A stretch of 64,000 bases of DNA from Micropterix aruncella (taxonomy: Eukaryota; Arthropoda; Insecta; Lepidoptera; Micropterigidae), in assembly GCA_944548615.1 (NCBI GenBank), contig OX155973.1, forward strand, positions 20,066,728-20,130,727. Direction: 5' to 3'. Made by a program: the position numbers and the translations under genes. Positions 9,673 through 20,900 of this stretch are shown in pieces. Positions within the stretch are counted from its first letter, which is position 1; every line of letters starts with the position of its first letter. Below the pieces are notes generated by a model that saw only the letters and a program-made list of their open reading frames with translations, ran no database searches and was not told the DNA's origin.

Positions 9673-12600
9673 TTAATTTTGTAAGGGAGTCTTGAGCGGT
9701 TCGCATTGATCCGGGTATTTATCATTTAGGAAGCTCTTATATTCCCCGTATTCCACTAGCAGGTCCTTCCGGATTTTAGGATGGTTTCTCCTCTTTTCAA
9801 ACTTTTTAAGATGCGTCAGCCACCCGGGCATGCGCTGATAAAACTTCGGATATTGCTTTTTCCGCAAAACGACGCGGTTTCTCCACGAAAACAGGCTGAA
9901 GTCGAGGATTTCGTCCTTAGGGATCTCGCCCGCCACCCGCACTCGCGATTTCGGCGAAGCGACTACCTTCGGGAAATAGGCATCCTCCTTGCGGAACTCC
10001 ACTATGTGCAGTTTCTTCTCTTCGGCGATTTGCTGGTGCGTCTTTTGCTGGAGTAAGCCGATGAAAAAAGCGCGCGTTACATTCATTATGTTAGAGGAGC
10101 CTTCGAGTTTCACTTGGATGTCTTTTATGCCGAGGACTTGGCAGATGGCGCGGATGCCGCGGTGGCATTTCAGGCCGTACCCCTCGGGTTTCTTGTACAC
10201 GAAGAGGCGGGTGTTGTCGAAGCGGGAGAAGAAATCGTGATAGATGCCGTGCCCGTTGTACAAGTCGAAGTGCATTAGTTTCTGCGCGGCGCGGTTCTTA
10301 GCGCGGCGTATGGCCGTCCTTCCCTCGGTGGATTTACCGAAGGCGAAACCGGCCACGCCGTTGCCGTTGCCGGTGACGACGATGGCCTGGATGCGGCGGA
10401 TGCGACCGATGCGTATCATCGTGACGATCGGCCGGAAGCGCAGGATGATGGATTCGAAGCCGTCGAATTTGTAGTCGCCCACTGGGTCAGGCGGTCCGAT
10501 TTTTCTTCCGTGCATCTTCGCGCCTGACCAGCCGCGCTCAAACGGACTCAGCTTCAACCGTCGGAAACTCCCCATTGAATCGCGTAACTTGATCAACTTT
10601 GTCATTCTGTCGGGGTCTTCGGGTAGTTCCTGCTGTTTCACCAACTCCCTACCTAAACATAGATGAATGGAAAGGTTAGACTGGCTTAGAACACATTAGA
10701 GAATGACTAAAGGAGAATATAAAAGGCATTGTCGCAAAAAAGCTTACAGGCTGCAATGCAATATGCAAACATTTACAGCTTCGGAAGAGAAACATATTTA
10801 TTATGTTTTTTGCTATTTCTTTTACAAAACTTTATGTTGATCAAGATGGACAGGTAGGTACAGTTTAAGCTCTTAAAATGTTATTGCCTTAGCCTTGTCC
10901 TTATGGACACAATATCTATCTCATATGAACCTAAACTGACATGTAAGTCTCCCTCAAAGTCGATTCCGCCTCTAAGCAGCATTATTTCCCTGAAGGTAAG
11001 CCCTATGTCCAGTCTAAGATGCAAAGCCCTATGTCCGGTTTCAGATGCGAAGCCCTATGCCCAGTCTTAGATGCAAAGCCCTATGTCTACTCTCAGATGC
11101 AAAGCCCTATGTCCAGTCTCATATGTCTCTTATTGAGGATTTCAGTTTTCTCAAAATAAAAATCCCCAAACAACCTTCGAGTACAACTAGAGCTGTCAAC
11201 TACAACGGGCAAACCCGTCAGGTCAGGAAGTTTTAATGATATTAGATCATTCTGTCTCCCGTGAGGTGAACGCAGATGACTTGGGACGAAAAACAATCCA
11301 CTAGTGTAGAATCAGGTAATGCTCACCATAAAAATGCATTGCCATCGGAACTGAACTAACATGTAAAATTTCAACTTCACATGAGGCAGTGGTTCTAATT
11401 CAGCTTGCAATATTTGACCTAAACAAACATACTGACAAACACTGCAATGTAAATAAAAGCTTATAAAAAAAGCCTCGGACCCGCATTATTCCACAACAAA
11501 TAAAAAAACTAATTTACATTTTTAAAAAAAGTTTTCAGGATTTATTTTAAAAAACAGGATTATTAAAAAAATAAAACTAACAATCTACCGAAATCTATGG
11601 GTTTGACACTTCTTTGAATGCCTATATGTCGCTTATTTATTGAGGTCGAATAAAGATTATCGCAGATTCGGAATCAGCATGGTGAATATAGCCGGATGAT
11701 GTTGAAAAATCAACAATGTAGAACAGGGTCCTATAATATAATAATACTAAATATATTTCCAAGTCATTTGTTTTCGCAAATTCAAGGGTCCAAATGTCAT
11801 AAATCGGTGCATATGGTGCCAATGTGGGACAAGTCTGTCTGCCTTATACTAGGTTTACACAGGCACGGGCTTAGTAGCTAATGACAAGTAAGTACTTGTC
11901 ACTTGCACTAATACATTGTGAGTAAACATGCTGATTCATCATGTTAGCGCTTAGTTTTAGAGCTATTAGTGACATTACCAGTTTTAGTGAATAAAAGTCG
12001 ATTCTATTTACTAAGCGACAAGTGACTTCCCCACAAATTACTATGACTGACTACGAATGACTTTATCACAAATTACTAAGTGACTACTGACTCGTGTGAA
12101 CACACATGTTTCTCTACGTGACCATTGCTAAGTTTATTTTGTGAAAGGTGGTATTCCAAAAAAACTAAAAAAATCATCCAGTAATTTAAATCCTCTATTA
12201 TCCTAATATTTAATAACATAATAATTATAATAAAACTTATAATCCTCAAATCTAATTTTACATCCAGTAAAATGATTTTGGAATAGTGTTTCAACATACT
12301 GCTGAAAATAATGCGGTGGTGTTGTTTTATTTCGAACGGATGTTGTGCCACTAATACTCTTTATGTAAATGGTTACTTGTCGCGATCACTAAGCAGGTTA
12401 GCGACAAGTACTATAAAGTGACAATTACTAGGCGACAAGTTACTAAGCCCGTGGAAACCTAGCAATAATCGCGTTGGGTGTGAGCCGCGATGCTACCCTT
12501 ACAGATCCAGTGAAGCGCTCCTTAAATTACCTCTTATAATCGGTGAGTTCAAACCGGGCCAGAGCATATTGACATTTCCCGATCCGATCCGCTGTCCTCT

Positions 12601-12852
12601 ATTCAAATCCCTTTTTAGTTTTCTGCCGGAGGCCTTCCCTCGCCCCTTTTTCGCTCCGGCATTGCTCACGGAGGTGACACTCTTCCATAAATACGACGCT
12701 GGCAGTTTCGCAAAGAACGACGTCTCCCTCTTCGGTATCAAACTCGGCAAAAATGTCTGCGGTACGGGGAGAAAAATGTTGGAGATGGGGTGTTTCGCGC
12801 TTATCGTCAACGTTTGTAAAGCCTTATGTAGGCACAAAAGGCGTCCCGCCAT
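9673..12852 (-). CDS. mRpS5: Mitochondrial ribosomal protein uS5m
   Basis: Small-subunit protein of the mitochondrial ribosome, 433 residues in two exons: 12852-12531 and 10652-9673. The junction is G|GT (Gly), donor GTAATT and acceptor TTTAG, and 322+980 nt gives a whole frame. Exon 1 carries an Arg/Lys-rich start fit for mitochondrial import, then TSFFAKLP-like and WKSVTSVSNAGAKKGRGK, the conserved mito-specific extension of mRpS5. Exon 2 holds SPFERGWSG, then the S5 domain: IRIGRIRRIQAIVVTGNGNG (N-terminal dsRNA-binding fold) followed by GFAFGKSTEG, and the C-terminal fold NVTRAFFIGL. Antisense frames over exon 2 are shadows. ATTAAA at 9662-9657 on the - strand is the only poly(A)-like word near the stop. 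The 1.9-kb intron holds a 26-bp minisatellite, a retroposon fragment and a 614-bp MITE. Confidence 0.95.
10999..11125 (+). repeat. 26-bp minisatellite, ~5 units
   Basis: Contiguous direct repeats of AGCCCTATGTCCAGTCTNAG ATGCAA (26 bp) starting at 10999, 11025, 11051, 11077 and 11103, the last incomplete. Units differ at 2-5 positions. It lies in the mRpS5 intron. There are no spacers, so it is not a CRISPR-like array. Confidence 0.85.
11186..11320 (-). mobile_element. Hairpin-tailed retroposon, 5'-truncated copy
   Basis: Matches, in reverse, the last ~130 bp of the elements at 32161-32864 and 37270-37958. The 3' end is AGAGCTGTCAACTACAACGG on the + strand, followed by the tail hairpin (ACGGG..CCCGT on the - strand) and the GTGAGGTGAACGCAGATGAC-type segment. 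The 5' part is missing, which suits target-primed reverse transcription. Confidence 0.7.
11849..12462. mobile_element. 614-bp MITE in mRpS5 intron
   Basis: Left terminus CTAGGTTTACACAGGCACGG and right terminus ...CCGTGGAAACCTAG pair; both continue into GCTTAGTA. The interior is rich in short words such as ACTAAG, GTGAC and ACAAGT in both orientations (for example 12002-12090 and 12385-12450), a sub-terminal repeat pattern seen in hAT-like elements. I could not fix the target duplication. Confidence 0.7.
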
Positions 12853-13129
12853 TTTATAACACTTATTTAGACTATTTTATCAAAAAAAATCGTACGGACG
12901 ACATATCACATAACCTAAGAAATATAACCTAAAAATTGAGGGCGACTGTCAGATCGAATTTGCTGCGTTCATAATGTGTAACTAATTACATTGTTTTAAA
13001 ATAACACAAAGATTAATGAATCTAAAATTACGAATCTCAGATTAAATTTCCAACGAAATGAAAATTAGCATTTTTTTCTCAAACATTTTTATGAAAGTGT
13101 TGAGCATTCCCGAGACGGCGGAATGCTTA

Positions 13130-13345
13130 AGGTGAAGGCACATCAAACGCACCGCAAGAGCGGCACGGCGTACTTATAGAATTTTAGGATCCTTTGTACG
13201 AATTTATATGCAGCCTGGCGCACCGCATTACCTATCCGCGCCGCATTTCAGTAAAATACTGTATACGGATACGGATTATATCCGCGGAAATAGGTATACG
13301 GATTATATCCGCGCGTGCGAATGATGCGGCGCGGCCGCATGTTAA
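13130..13345. repeat. CG-rich repeat with palindromic units
   Basis: The word ATACGGATTATATCCGCG occurs around 13265-13280 and 13300-13317, each nearly self-complementary, within DNA rich in GCGGC and CCGCGC words beginning AAGGCACATCAAACGCACCG. Probably a MITE remnant; termini not resolved. Confidence 0.4.
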
Positions 13346-13508
13346 TTACCTATTGTATTTTATTTTATAGTCAATGTTAGGTACCATAATATGTAAACGA
13401 GTTCTTAATAATCCAATAAATAAATTGAATGCAAAAATAGAACAGAGAAGGGGAGCGACATTTCGTTTGGCGCGTACGGTGCGTGCTATGCGGACAGGTG
13501 GAAGAGAT

Positions 13509-13902
13509 GGGGACGCCAGTTTTGCATGCGGCAATTTTGCACACATGTCACTTTTGACAGTTCCAAATTTGTTGAGGGCAGATTTGCAGGAGGCAACCTT
13601 GCAGGCGGCAACCTTGCAGGCGGCAAACTTCAGTACAGTTTGTAAGTTTTTCTGTTAGGTTAGGTTAGGTTAGGTTTTTCTTTCCCTAAAATCGAAGTGA
13701 CATTAATTACCGGCATCCTTGTAGTGGATGACTTTTATACATCAAACTAAACATTAAAAAAAATGTTTTAAGTTTTTCTGTTAGGTTAGGTTAGGTCATT
13801 TTGACATTTGCAAAACTGCCTTCTGCAAGATTGCCTTCTGCAAAACTGCCGCCTGCAAGATTGCCGTCTGCAAATTTGCCTTCTGCAAGTTTGATGGGAC
13901 CC
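13509..13902 (-). mobile_element. Minisatellite/TTAGG element, copy B (inverted)
   Basis: Reverse orientation relative to copies A and C. From the left: GGGGACGCCAGTTTTGCATG, 15-bp units of GGCAACCTTGCAGGC type, (TTAGG)4 at 13652-13675, a spacer, (TTAGG)3 at 13780-13796, 15-bp units of TTGCCTTCTGCAAAA type, and finally TTTGATGGGACCC. Flanks GAAGAGAT (13501-13508) and GAAGAGAC (13903-13910) look like an 8-bp target duplication with one change, as made by hAT- or P-type transposases. Confidence 0.75.
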
Positions 13903-14178
13903 GAAGAGACCATCAGCAAATTGGATGGCTGCGACGCGTGCACCTCTTGCCGCACGTTTAAGTGTGCGCTCACCTTTGGACACATATTTAGACACATTTA
14001 GACGCTCATCTTTAGACACATATGTGTCCCACCACCTAAAGATGTTCATATACATATAGACATCGACAAGGTGTCCATTGTTACTACTGCAGAAAAAATC
14101 CCTAACGCTGCCGACAAACCTGTCCCACGCAAGGAACGTACACAACGCATTACGACGTTGGCTCTTGAATTCGCGTGA

Positions 14179-14325
14179 AAGCAGACACACTATACGCAAC
14201 TTTGCGTATAATGTCTGCTTATATGCAAATTCAACGGCTAGGAGCCGTTCTAGGATTCTAGAAAAAAAGGTGCTAAATTTGTCTATGGCCCATGTTAAGC
14301 AAATGGATCATAGACAAATTTGGCA
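14179..14325. repeat. Two adjacent strong hairpins
   Basis: Hairpin 1 (14179-14220): AAGCAGACA and TATACGCAA pair with TTGCGTATA and TGTCTGCTT around a 2-nt loop. Hairpin 2: 14271-14287 pairs with 14309-14325 (16 of 17) around a 21-nt loop. Both lie in the 476-bp gap between the oppositely oriented elements B and C. Confidence 0.8.
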
Positions 14326-14378
14326 TGTTAAATTTTTCAAGAATCAACGCGTACCTACAGTAGATGTCGTGAAACTGC

Positions 14379-14810
14379 GGGTCCCATCAAACTTGCAGAA
14401 GGCAAATTTGCAGACAGCAATCTTGCAGACGGCATTCTTGCAGGCGGCAGTTTTGCAGAAGGCAATCTTGCAGAAGGCAGTTTTGCAAATGTCAAACTGA
14501 CGTTTCGAGAACCTAACCTAACCTAACAGAAAAACTTAAAACATTTTTTTTTAATGTTTAGTTTGATGTACTAAATCATCCACTACAAGGATGCCGGTAA
14601 TTAATGTCACTTCGATTTTAGGGAAAGAAAAACCTAACCTAACCTAACCTAACAGAAAAACTTAATAATGTTTAGTTTGATGTACTGAAGTTTGCCGCCT
14701 GCAAGGTTGCCGCCTGCAAGGTTGCCTCCTGCAAATCTGCCCTCAACAAATTTGGAGCTGTCAAAAGTGACATTTGTGCAAGTTTGTTGCATGCAAAACT
14801 GGCGCCCCCC
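14379..14810 (+). mobile_element. Minisatellite/TTAGG element, copy C
   Basis: Same orientation as copy A: GGGTCCCATCAAACTTGCAG start, 15-bp units to about 14490, (CCTAA)3 at ~14512, the shared spacer (CATCCACTACAAGGATGCCG), (CCTAA)4 at ~14633, the second minisatellite (about 14690-14745), and end GCATGCAAAACTGGCG plus C-run. It ends about 180 bp before the eIF3i start codon. Confidence 0.75.
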
Positions 14811-14992
14811 AACGTGGCTACGTGCTACGTGCACAAGTGTGGTGCTGCCATAATTATTACCAAAAAGTGACTAATGCTGAACGCACCCAAAGCTGTCACT
14901 TTGTTTTGTCCGCGTGTTCAAGCGGTCTTACACCGCATCTATTTAAATAAAACATATTTATAGCTTATTTTGTTGTAAAATAATAAGCAAAA

Positions 14993-17900
14993 ATGGTAAA
15001 TTCCCGGTTTTTTAAAAGTATAAATTTACTTATTGTGTGCTATTGCCCTGTATTTCCGTGTAAAAGTGAATGGCGTTACGTGTTGTTGCGAGTTCTCAAA
15101 AAACGCTGTTTTAATGCTTTATAACGCGTTATTTGCTATATTACTCGCAGATACATCTATTACTGTTATACAATATGTTTATTAAATAGTTTCGTTCGTA
15201 ATTTTAGACTCGAATAACCTAAATTGTCGTGCAATGTTTTAGAAACCTCTTCTGCTGCAAGGGCATGAGCGTGCTATCACCCAAATCAAGTACAATCGAG
15301 AAGGAGACCTCTTATTTTCGGCGGCGAAGGATTCTAGTCCCAATGTGTGGTGGTCGCTCAACGGAGAGAGGCTGGGCACTTTCAACGGACACGGCGGAGT
15401 CGTTTGGTGCCTCGACGTCGACTGGCAGTGCACTAGATTGATGACAGGAGCTGGAGACAGCAGCACCAAGTTAGTCTGACGAGCCTCGGCTTCTCTCATT
15501 ATTCCAACGTATTGCGCAATGCAACTCAAAACCTTTTATGGACTTGTGAGCGCGTTGCGCTGTGAGTGGCTCAGCTCGTATGTTGATCGCAGTTTAGCCG
15601 CGCGCTCTGCGCATCGGTCTACTGTGCCGCGCGATATAATAGACGCAGTGGCGCAATATAATAGTATAGAGATGCTAGCGCCACATGCTCGATTATGAAG
15701 CAGCCTGACCATATGTTTTGAGTTCTTTATTGCATCTACTGTCTACTGATAAATTTTCAGCTTTTCCAAAAGACTGGGGGTACTAATTAAAATCACACCT
15801 TTATAGTACGCCAAAGGCCAGGTGTCTCGGGATCTGGCTTGCTGACTGTATTCCAGCATTCTATGGCCAAAATACTGTCTGATTTGAAAGTATCAGCTTT
15901 GCCAAAACTTGCACTTTTTGTCGCTGACTCCCCATCTTTAACCCCTTGAGCGGCAAACGGGACAATTGTCCCACAATTGAAATTACCGTAGAGCGGCAAA
16001 GGGGACATCTGTCCCAGCCGAGATCGGCGCCGATGTTTTCCAATTATTTACCCTTGATATCTCACATAAATCATACGGCCTGTGGTATGTGCGAAAAGAG
16101 GAGAAGATTCTCTGTCGTTAACTAGTTGGTTCATTATTTTTCATACAGTCGCCATTTTTTAGTCTATGATTGAACCAAACCAAACCAAAAACTTCAATAT
16201 TCATGTTGATTTTCAACACCGAATATTTTTTTGTTTTTGTATGGGTATAAGTAAAACAAAGTCATAGGTTGAATGAAGCATATTATAATTATTATAAAAG
16301 TTTTCACAATTTCTTGTGTAGGGTGATTTATTTCCAGAAAAAACATAGAAATGTTGGACAAGGCAGTTTTTTTCTGTACCACAACTTTGACAGATAATTC
16401 TGAATAATGCTTATTGCTTTACAAAACGACGTTACACGTATCTAATAGCAAATTTCAACAGGAACATAAAACAGGTCTTCTTTATACGATCCGTGTAGTA
16501 GTTTCGTAATCGTCGTTTTCCTGAAACGCTATATTTTTGTTGTGATGTAATCTTCTTCTTCGCGTTCTCTAAGAGAAACTACAATTCAAACGTCAGCGCT
16601 CGAGGTTGCTATTTTCAGCATGATAGGTATACCCGAACATGCTATTTTCAGCATGATAGGTATACCCGCCCATTGTGAAATTTCACAATAAGAGTAGAAA
16701 CAAACAAACTACTAGCCACGGTAATTCTTGTTAGAATATTTATTACCTTTATCTTGTTGGAAAGGTAGTCTTGAAACAGATGCCCACTTGAAATTCTCTG
16801 TCAAATCCTCACCATTTTTTTCTTTAAATTTTACAAAATACGTTTTTGAAATTTCTTATTCTGACAAGTTAATTTTATTTTTTTTCAGGATATGGGATGT
16901 GGCAACGGGCAAAGTTATAGGCTCAATAGGAACGAAGTCGTCCGTACGTACGTGTAATTTTTCATTTAGCGCCAACCAAGCAGCTTACTCCACCGATAAA
17001 GCAATGGGCCACATGTGTGAGGTATGTATATAACGCCACATATTATATCGGCCACATATGTATATAACGTCCGTCATTTTATATCATATCTAGAGGTACG
17101 AAATTTTCGTTTTTACGAAATAGAACTAGGGTATACTCACTTTCACCGCCTAAAGCTTCAATCAACAAATAGGAATGAAGATGCCAATGTTATGAACATA
17201 TTATGATGAACTAAACGCTGCTTTTCAACCATTGCTGAAGCAGCGTTACAGAATTAGTTACTTCTACGCTGTTAGTTGAACAGCGTAGAAGCAGAACGCT
17301 TCTTTATTACATGTAATGTCGCCGTTACGGATGAATGATTCTAAATGGGCAAATATTGGAAGCACAACAATGTCAGTTTTTAATTAATAATAAATATAAA
17401 TTTTAGGTGTATTAAAAAGTTGTGTGCAGTATAGACAAATTTTAGGAAAATAGTTTTTTTTTTTGCGAAATTTGTTTTTTTTTTGCAAAAATTCTGTACC
17501 TCTAATCATATCCCTTTCAGGCTCCGCCCACACAATTGTGTGTGTGATCATGAGTTCCTGACCCACACAAATGTGGGGGTACGGTTTATATGATCTACCA
17601 GGTGTAGTAAAACCCCGGTTAACCGAACTCGGGTCAATCGAAACCCGGGTTATCCGAAACGCCTCCAAACTCGAAAAATTCGCTCCAATTTTCTCACAAG
17701 TCATAAAATTTCCCTTATCATCTAGTGAAATTGTAAGTTATGCGTTTCCTCCTTTAAAATGGTAGCAGTCTAATTCAGCAACTGGATCGACGTAATAGCC
17801 TGGTTTAGATGGCCAAAAAAACATGAAAACCTAAAGTTGAAATCTATTCATGAATCTTTTACCTCTGGAATAGCTAATAGTCTCAGATTGTTGTAAGTGT

Positions 17901-20900
17901 AATAAACTTACTACCTTTCTTTGACCTGTTGGACGCCAACAGTGCCTATAGGCATTTTGCTTCTTTTGACAGATCTGCGAGTAACCATTTCAGCCGGCCC
18001 CTGTATACATATGTTATATAAATATATAATATACATGACTAACAAGATTAATTACTAGGTAACAAGAGGGAATTCATGAAAAAGCGATATTGTTAGTATT
18101 TATTTATAAAATCGTCTAAAAATTTGCAGCGCAGTTTTCTGTGCGCGAAAGTTGGCGATCGACCAGTTAACCCTTCAGGCCTCGGCCCCTCAGCCGATTG
18201 ACAAGTTGATGTCCCAAAAAATTTTAGTATAAATTAGTAAAAAAATTGAATTATGACACTGTCTCACCAAAATATTAATTACTGCCAAACCACTGTACCC
18301 ATAATTAAAATAAAAAATTAACATAATAAAATAAAACAAATTAAATTAAAATAAAATTAAAACGGGGCCGTCACGCTAAATCGTGTTGTGGCCGATATCG
18401 GCCAATTGGCCCTCTAGAACACTTTAAGAGACCTTTTTCTCAAAAGCATATTTGTCAGTTTTGCATCGGTGATTAAAAAAAATTGCTTGACGGATCGAGT
18501 TATTTCAAAAACAAAATATAAAGGTAATTATATTCTCTTCTACATAAACTTAACCCTTGGAGTAAATGGGTATTTTCATGGATGCATCTGCAGGATTTTC
18601 GGCGACATCGACGGCGCTCGACTTAAAGTACTATAACTACGAAACTACTACACCAATCATAAAAAGAACAACTGCACAATGATTGCATTGAAATTTCGAA
18701 TATAGAATATTGAAATATCATTTTGTAAAACAATTAGATAATTATGAATAAATATGAGAACGTCAAAGAAGTGAAAAACACGCGCGACCAGATTTGGTCG
18801 ACTCGTACTCAACGGATAATTGTATCGCGACCAGATTTGGTTGACTCATACTCAACGGGTTAAAAAAAAACAGAAAAAAATGTTTCTTTTTTAATAGTTC
18901 AACACAACATTTTTGGACAAAAATCGATTTTATTTTTTTAAATCCTTGAAAAATTATAAAAATTAAAACCTTTAGTTATTTTTTTTTCTAAAAACGAATA
19001 TCTTCTATGGCTTTAAAGGGGGAGTGAATGGTTGGTAAGGTGGTCGCTCACGTGTGGTAAAACAGCTGTCCTAAACCTACCACAGCCGGTCGTTAGTCGA
19101 GAATTCACCGTTCACCCCCCAGAAGTGTAATAATAGTATATGATGGGCCAGACTTCGGTCAGTGAATTCCATGGCAGCTTCGTTTGTATTTCTTTTTGTT
19201 TCAGGCAAAATTACACTTGCTATTATTGGCTCAAGCAGATACCGTTATTTCTGCGGCGTTAGAAACATCTACAATTAAATATCTCAAAAATAGTTTTTTT
19301 ACAATTACAAAAAATATTGTTATCTTTCAAATGTTAATCAAACTGATATAAAAGATTCATGATCAGATTTCAACTATAAGTTAATAAAAAAAGACATTTT
19401 TTTTACATTATTTAGTAAATAATATAATAATAACTTCGAGTTTTATCTTTACAAATACGAACACGCAGTGTTAATCCCAACACGGCTGTCTTCATGTGTA
19501 TGTGATTTTCATTTTGTGTAGTTCGTCAACTAATTGCCAATAATTTCAAACATTTTGAGAGACTTCTTCTTTCCGAAAGCACCTGGATATGCCACAATAT
19601 TTAAGTTGATCACGGACATGCAACATTTTTCAATTTTTCAGGTAGTTTTAATAGACACCCGTCAAGTGGACGAAACGCTGCCAAATCAGACGCCAATTCT
19701 TAAGTGGGAAATAAGCGACAGTAAGGTCACATCTTTGCTGTGGGGAGGCCTCGATGAGACAGTTATCACCGGTCACGAGAACGGAGAAATCAGCCAGTGG
19801 GATTTAAAGGTTTGTATTGATATTATACACTTGATTGTCCATGCGGGGTTTTTACAATCCCAGACACTCGTTGAAGCGGCGCTCCTTTTGTGTTTTTACG
19901 TTTCTTACAGTAAAAAAAAGTGGTACCTCTTTATCCTTCAATCTTCAGTTTGAAATTTACTGCTTGAGTCGTAGATTCAATAAAACACACTGAAGGCATG
20001 CTACTGCTAGACAGAATTTAATATATACTTATCAGCAGTCGCATATCTCCGGTGGCTTTAAGAAGGACCGTTTTATTTGCTCGAGTGAGTGAAATCAAGT
20101 TAAGACAGAACTCACCACATGTCCTCCATTGTTTATAAGGCAATAAAAACCACAAATCACTTAAAATTATACAATAAAAAATCTCCTCTGTCACTTGCTC
20201 AAAACAAACGGAACTAAATATGCTCGCATGCTGGAACATGCTCGCATTCTACTTCATGCTAATGCAAGCCGGGCTTATTCGTCAGTACAAAAGTCGTATA
20301 GATACATATATTGTTTTGCGTAATTTGCCATAGCTTAGAATAAAATGTTGCAAGCCCATTTGTGCGAGCGAGATGACTAGCTGAACTCAACTCAGTAAGA
20401 TTGCAGCGAATTGTTGCCCTGTCGATAACCTGTTTTGTCGCATGGAGCGATCTGTGCGCGCTAGATAGCAATAGGCGCTTGCAAATCATTTATTAGGTTA
20501 GGGATCTTTTTAAAAAAAGGCAAGCCGGGCTTTTAGGCTTGTATAAAGGAACCGCCACTGTTTGTTTGCATCTTCTCTCATTAGTTACGTGCATTTCCCT
20601 CAATTGACTGGTTAAGCAATTCCAGTTGAGTATTGATTTCCTTCCACGACACTCGTTAAGCTTTCGTGCTCACGAAGGTTACGAAACTTGTGAAGCATTT
20701 GTTTATAGCAATTTATTTGCTTCTCAATGGCTCGTACCAACGAGGGTCTGACAGTACTCTCCAAACCCCCGATACAGTTTGTGCGGGATGGCTCTAAAGG
20801 CAAAAAACATTTCACTACGAAACCATTCTCGATAATCGAGAAAGCTTCAGATTGGATTCTGTAGAACGATTCGATCTCTGAGCCGTATCAATTCTCCGAA

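Noticed and set aside
9781..10474. Three + strand open frames of 76-91 codons
   Set aside because: They lie antisense to the conserved second exon of mRpS5 and show no family features; they are shadows of its GC-rich coding sequence.
10999..11125. Regular repeats that might suggest an array system
   Set aside because: Units are directly adjacent with no spacers, in a nuclear intron; a plain minisatellite.
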